Below are positions 15,271 through 18,259 of a DNA stretch of 18,259 nucleotides, in pieces. The translations under genes and the position numbers were made by a program. Every line of letters begins with the position of its first letter. Position 1 is the first letter of the stretch. The notes beneath the pieces are model-generated. The model worked only from the letters and a program-made list of their open reading frames with translations, was not told where the DNA came from and made no database searches. Origin of the DNA: Deltaproteobacteria bacterium (GTDB lineage Bacteria > Desulfobacterota > DSM-4660 > Desulfatiglandales > HGW-15); NCBI GenBank assembly GCA_020342025.1, contig CP070840.1:334383-352641 (forward strand), given 5' to 3'.

Positions 15271-16215
15271 ATGAAAAGAAAAGATAGCGTTATTGTTGTG
15301 GTTATTTTCTTCCTGGGCCTACTTCTCATTACCCCGGCGGGTTCCAACGCGGTCTCGCAGGATGAATTGACTAGAGACAAGGACCTCCTGAGAGCCTTGC
15401 TCCCTAAAGATGCTGAGAGCCCAGGCTGGCAAGCCGTTTCAAGTCCGCAATTCTTCGAACCCCAAAACCTGTGGGAATACATCAACGGGCAGGCAGAGAT
15501 GTATATCGATTATGGCTTCCAGCTTGTGGTGACTTTGGAATATAGGTCCATGGACGGCGCTAGATCCATGGCCATTGAAATATTTCAGATGAAGAACCCA
15601 GACCATGCATTCGGCATATATGCTGCTGAGCGTTCAACCGATGACCGTTCCATTAACATGGGGACTCAAGGCTACTTAAGTGAAAACGTCCTTAATTTTT
15701 GGAAGGGTCACTATTACGTCAAGCTCACGTCGTTTCAAGTGTCCTCAAATACAAAAGAAATCCTCATGATGGTGGCAAGTGTTATTGCCGCCAACATTAA
15801 GGGAACTTATTCTGAGCCAGAACTATTTGCCTGTTTCCCCGCAAAGAACAGGGTGCAAATGAGTGAGCGGTTCATACCCAAGAACTTCCTGGGGCAGTCC
15901 TTTCTGGAGAATGGCTATCGGGTGGAATACAAGAACGGGGGAAGCCGCTACGAGGTATTTCTGGTCAAAAGCGCTTCACGCGAAAAAGCAAAAGAAGCGT
16001 TCGCCAAATACGAGGATTTCCTCAAATCTCAAAATGAGAAGATGTCATCGTCAAGAAAAGACGATTATCAGCTTATTTTCGCGGAAAGAGAAAAAGGGAA
16101 AGCCATATTTCAGTACGGCTCTTTCGTGGGAGGGGTTTTGAACAGCAATGACTCGTCCGAAGCCGAGAGGATCATCGAGGAAATTGTCCGGAAGTTAAAG
16201 CGAGGATGTTCTTAA
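15271..16215 (+). CDS. Exported DUF6599-family protein
   Basis: The product is 314 residues with a Sec-type signal peptide (MKRKDS, a hydrophobic core to about 22, then an AGSNA region). The segment LWEYINGQAEMYIDYGF is the hallmark I associate with DUF6599, and a second half with FLGQSFLENGYRVEYKNGG follows. No catalytic motif or metal-ligand cluster is visible. I choose ATG 15271 (GAGGAA about 5 nt upstream) rather than an upstream codon at 15229 inside the preceding gene, because it puts the signal peptide at the N-terminus. The 22-nt spacing from the Tat-exported aldo/keto reductase suggests one operon and a shared periplasmic role. The family has no established function that I know of. 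Confidence 0.8.
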   Translation: MKRKDSVIVVVIFFLGLLLITPAGSNAVSQDELTRDKDLLRALLPKDAESPGWQAVSSPQFFEPQNLWEYINGQAEMYIDYGFQLVVTLEYRSMDGARSMAIEIFQMKNPDHAFGIYAAERSTDDRSINMGTQGYLSENVLNFWKGHYYVKLTSFQVSSNTKEILMMVASVIAANIKGTYSEPELFACFPAKNRVQMSERFIPKNFLGQSFLENGYRVEYKNGGSRYEVFLVKSASREKAKEAFAKYEDFLKSQNEKMSSSRKDDYQLIFAEREKGKAIFQYGSFVGGVLNSNDSSEAERIIEEIVRKLKRGCS

Positions 16216-16743
16216 CGTATTAATTTGGGGAGAGAGAATGCCGGACGAAATCGGCACCCGAATTTCGAGCCCACGGTCCTGAGTTTAAGACAAACCTGCA
16301 ACAACACAAAGGCGGGGTCATCACTTGGCCCTTCTTTTTAATTGCCATTTTTCGGCTGGCTTTATCTGGCTATAGAGGTTTGATGAGCAGACATATTCTA
16401 CGCTTTCCCGGGATTGAACGTTATGGCTAGAAGTCTTGACTAGCAGGCTTCAACAAGCAAACGAGACATATTGTCGGTAGCTTCACTTCAGCCCCGCCTT
16501 GCGCGCGATTTCAAGGGCTCAACCTATTCTCCGATGAAAAGGCTTATTAAGCCCTGCCCACCTGTTAATTTCCCATAAGTCTTACTTCCTCCGATGGGCA
16601 TTCAGATCCCGTTTCTGTGGAAAGGGAAAGCTTACAAAAAGGTTTGATTCTTGTACTACGATGTGGTACTAGTTTATGTCTTGTTCAGCATGCGAAATGG
16701 ATGAGCAGAACTGAAATTCGGCTGCTGTTTAAGGGGGAAGCAG
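16216..16743. other. Long intergenic region before the cueP-like gene
   Basis: This is 528 nt without a supportable gene. One frame is open from 16224 to the TAG at 16428-16430 (about 68 codons, ending PGIERYG), but it lacks a start codon with a ribosome binding site near its beginning. It may be chance or a decayed gene. A GGG/CCC-containing segment followed by TTCTTTTT near 16312-16339 could be a weak terminator for the DUF6599 gene. An imperfect dyad lies at 16653-16669. Confidence 0.45.
16653..16669. promoter_or_regulatory. Imperfect dyad upstream of the cueP-like gene
   Basis: GTACTAC (16653-16659), GAT, GTGGTAC (16663-16669) is a 7+7 dyad with one mismatch (G-T), starting inside a TTGTAC at 16651. 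A dyad between -35 and -10 elements is typical of MerR-type copper regulators. However, the -10 here is poor and the sequence does not match a CueR box I know, so this is a weak candidate. Confidence 0.2.
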
Positions 16744-17283
16744 ATGAAAAATCTACTCATATCCATTGTATTCTTGCTGGGGGTGGGCTCAGTGTTTATA
16801 GGGCGTGGCCTGCTGGCGGAGGAGAATGAAGCTGTATTGAAAGACGTTGATGCCACTCAGGCTATGGAAATCGCCAATGAGTGGAAGTGGACCCAAAAGG
16901 AGATCAAAAGCTACGTTACCACTCAAGAGGTGGTATTTGAGTTTTCTAAGGGAAGAAGTAAAAGGGTTCCCCTTCCAGAAGAGAAGATGCTGGTGGCTGT
17001 GGCTCCTTAAATAAACCGGACGCATAAGTGAAAAATCCACTACATGTCCTCCTGTCAGGGGGAATTACCCCATAGAGTGTTTTACGTAAAAGCTACTGAC
17101 CAAGAGGGGACTACCTCGGTCAGTGAGAACATAGCCACGTTGCGCAATGGTTCTTTCGAGCTATGGCTGCTTAGAGACCGTAGAGTCGAACTGACCATTC
17201 AGGGAATGGGTCGAAAGGTCAGTGGTAGGATTGAGACCTTCGATAGAAGCAAGACCTGTATAACTACGTTTCGATTGAGATAA
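16744..17283 (+). pseudogene. cueP: CueP-like periplasmic copper-binding protein interrupted by in-frame TAA and TGA
   Basis: Two half-ORFs in the same frame together make one CueP-length protein of about 180 residues. The first half (16744-17010) has a signal peptide (MKNLLISIVFLLGV...LLA), KSYVTTQEVVFEF and KRVPLPEEKMLVAVAP. The second half (from 17044) has MSSCQGEL and ends TCITTFRLR, both hallmarks of CueP, the periplasmic copper protein described in Salmonella. The joining codons, read through, are P-TAA-INRTHK-TGA-KIHYMSSCQGEL. TAA (17008-17010) stands where I expect Tyr, and TGA (17029-17031) where I expect a conserved Cys 8 residues before the CQGEL Cys. No frameshift is present. Most simply it is a recent pseudogene; a selenocysteine at the TGA is possible only if the TAA is an error or a later mutation. 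A purine-rich AAGGGGGAAG precedes the ATG. Confidence 0.8.
17047..17063 (+). promoter_or_regulatory. SECIS-like hairpin just after the in-frame TGA
   Basis: TCCTCC (17047-17052) pairs with GGGGGA (17058-17063), with one T-G wobble, around TGTCA. If T and A of the loop also pair, the apical loop is GTC with G first. The loop begins about 22 nt after the TGA ends at 17031, inside the range described for bacterial SECIS elements, which also need a G among the first loop bases. The same bases encode the conserved SSCQGE segment, so the match may be coincidental. Confidence 0.25.
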
Positions 17284-17310
17284 GAGCACTTTAAATACTG
17301 AGAGGTAGCC

Positions 17311-17973
17311 GTGTCAACAAAAGGTATTGATAAAAGCAGAATCAAGTCCATAAAAGGATTGTTTAGGCCAAATGCCTGGCCTCCGTGGGTGTCTCGCGTC
17401 CTGGCTGGAGCTGTGGGCTTTATTTTGGTTGCGGCAAGTGTCTTAAAGGCCACCGATATGGAACTATTCGTAAGGCAACTCAAAGATTACGGCATCATAT
17501 CCCAACACACTGTTCTGGCCTTGGGCGCTTGGGGTTTGATCGGCCTTGAATTTGGCTTAGGGCTTGCTTTATTGATTTCTTATCGTCGGAAAATCACGCT
17601 TCCATTTGCTGGAATGCTCTTTCTGGTCTTTTTAGGGGCAACCGGCTGGACATGGCTCAGTGGTACAACGGAAGAATGCGGCTGTTTTGGCGACTGGGTC
17701 AAACACACACCGCGAGAGGCAGTGGTTCATGACCTCATTTTCCTGACTGCAACGGTCCTGGCCTGGTTAGGGAGTCTACATGAAAAGTCAGCCCGGAGCC
17801 GCGCCAAGGTCTTGACAGTCGCCGTTGCCTGCGTGATCGGGCTTCTGCTGCCTGTTGTCTTTGGTTTTTCTGTGTCAAAAATCGGCCAATCCCCACGCAG
17901 TGCAGTAGAGACACCGGCCGAGGAAATAGAGATTGACAGAAAGGACACCATGGATCAGAAAAGGGGGCAATAG
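17311..17973 (+). CDS. MauE/DoxX-like integral membrane protein
   Basis: The product is 220 residues with about five hydrophobic segments. It carries EECGCFGDW near residue 124, the paired-Cys loop typical of MauE/DoxX-like membrane proteins that are linked to disulfide or thiol redox chemistry in the periplasm. The N-terminal helix region contains VLKATDMELFVRQLKDYGI, also typical of MauE-type proteins. The final 35 residues are charged and polar. The start is GTG at 17311 with GAGAGG a few bases upstream. It begins 27 nt after the cueP-like gene and precedes a gene for another exported protein. A redox partner role in a copper or thiol-homeostasis cluster is therefore plausible but inferred. 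Confidence 0.75.
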   Translation: MSTKGIDKSRIKSIKGLFRPNAWPPWVSRVLAGAVGFILVAASVLKATDMELFVRQLKDYGIISQHTVLALGAWGLIGLEFGLGLALLISYRRKITLPFAGMLFLVFLGATGWTWLSGTTEECGCFGDWVKHTPREAVVHDLIFLTATVLAWLGSLHEKSARSRAKVLTVAVACVIGLLLPVVFGFSVSKIGQSPRSAVETPAEEIEIDRKDTMDQKRGQ

Positions 17974-18170
17974 CTTCTCGCCCTCATGGACACGAAAGCT
18001 GCGCATTGTCAGAAAGATGTCCCAGTAGGTGTTGGAAAAATATCTCGATAACCTTGAAATATTCCACTATTCACAATAGAATCTTTTAGGTCTTTACCAG
18101 GACTAAATGAATTGGGTAAGAAAGAGGATATCTCAAAAGTTTTTATGAATTTTAACTTAGGATTTAGCCC

Positions 18171-18259
18171 ATGAAACGCCAATACTTACTTGTGCTATTT
18201 TTTCTTGCGCTCATACTCCCGGGTACAGCCCATACACAAGACGAGATAACGGCTATTGA
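18171..18259 (+). CDS. Start of an exported protein, cut by the window end
   Basis: An open frame from ATG 18171 encodes a clear Sec signal peptide: MKRQ, a Leu/Phe-rich core, then PGTAHTQ as a probable cleavage region, then DEITAI. It reaches the last base without a stop. Only 29 codons are visible, so the mature protein cannot be identified. After a MauE-like gene, a periplasmic thioredoxin-like protein would be one expectation, but nothing visible confirms it. The 197 nt between it and the MauE-like gene show no gene and no clear terminator, and no strong ribosome binding site is visible upstream of the ATG. Confidence 0.6.
   Translation, partial: MKRQYLLVLFFLALILPGTAHTQDEITAI

Noticed and set aside
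16224..16430. Open frame without a start codon in the region before cueP
   Set aside because: No usable start with a ribosome binding site and no recognisable motif; kept only as a note in the intergenic entry.
17044..17283. Second half of the cueP-like gene as an independent CDS starting at ATG 17044
   Set aside because: The ATG is an internal Met of the CueP motif (YMSSCQGEL), no ribosome binding site precedes it, and the product would lack the signal peptide.

Overview
The window looks like chromosomal DNA from an anaerobic Desulfobacterota ('deltaproteobacterial') organism. This is an inference. It rests on gene content: a flavin/Fe-S 2,4-dienoyl-CoA-reductase-like enzyme, a Tat-exported aldo/keto reductase with two [4Fe-4S] motifs, a DUF6599 protein, a radical SAM protein, a Clp1/Grc3-like kinase, and a PAS-GAF kinase next to a PilZ protein. 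Base composition is intermediate and GTG/TTG starts are frequent. I saw no rRNA, tRNA, CRISPR array, transposase or phage gene.

Layout. (1) 55-927 (+): a DMT/EamA-type membrane transporter. (2) 996-3323 (-): a probable three-gene operon read leftwards: Clp1/Grc3-like P-loop kinase, radical SAM protein, and a small protein made of two copies of a Cys-containing unit spaced exactly 70 residues apart. (3) 3324-3708: a non-coding divergent region with promoter candidates and nested inverted repeats. (4) 3709-5664 (+): an Fe-S/FMN/FAD oxidoreductase of the FadH/trimethylamine-dehydrogenase type, then a small hypothetical ORF. (5) 6236-9658 (+): a tight livH-livM-livG-livF ABC importer operon with no substrate-binding protein gene, then a HAD-family phosphatase-like gene whose motif I is DxE. 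(6) 10843-13690 (+): a signalling group of single-domain response regulator, PAS-GAF-HisKA protein lacking the ATPase domain, and divergent PilZ protein. (7) 14019-16215 (+): a Tat-signal Fe-S aldo/keto reductase and an exported DUF6599 protein. (8) 16744-18259 (+): a cueP-like periplasmic copper gene interrupted in frame by TAA and TGA, a MauE/DoxX-like membrane protein, and the start of an exported protein cut by the window end.

The most striking observation is the cueP-like gene. Its two halves lie in the same frame. They are separated only by a TAA where a Tyr is expected and a TGA where a conserved copper-ligand Cys is expected. A short hairpin with bacterial-SECIS-like geometry lies just after the TGA. 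The simplest reading is a pseudogene with two nonsense codons. A selenocysteine-containing CueP, or a descendant of one, is the alternative worth testing. The second most interesting item is the kinase / radical SAM / duplicated-Cys-repeat operon, whose function I cannot assign.
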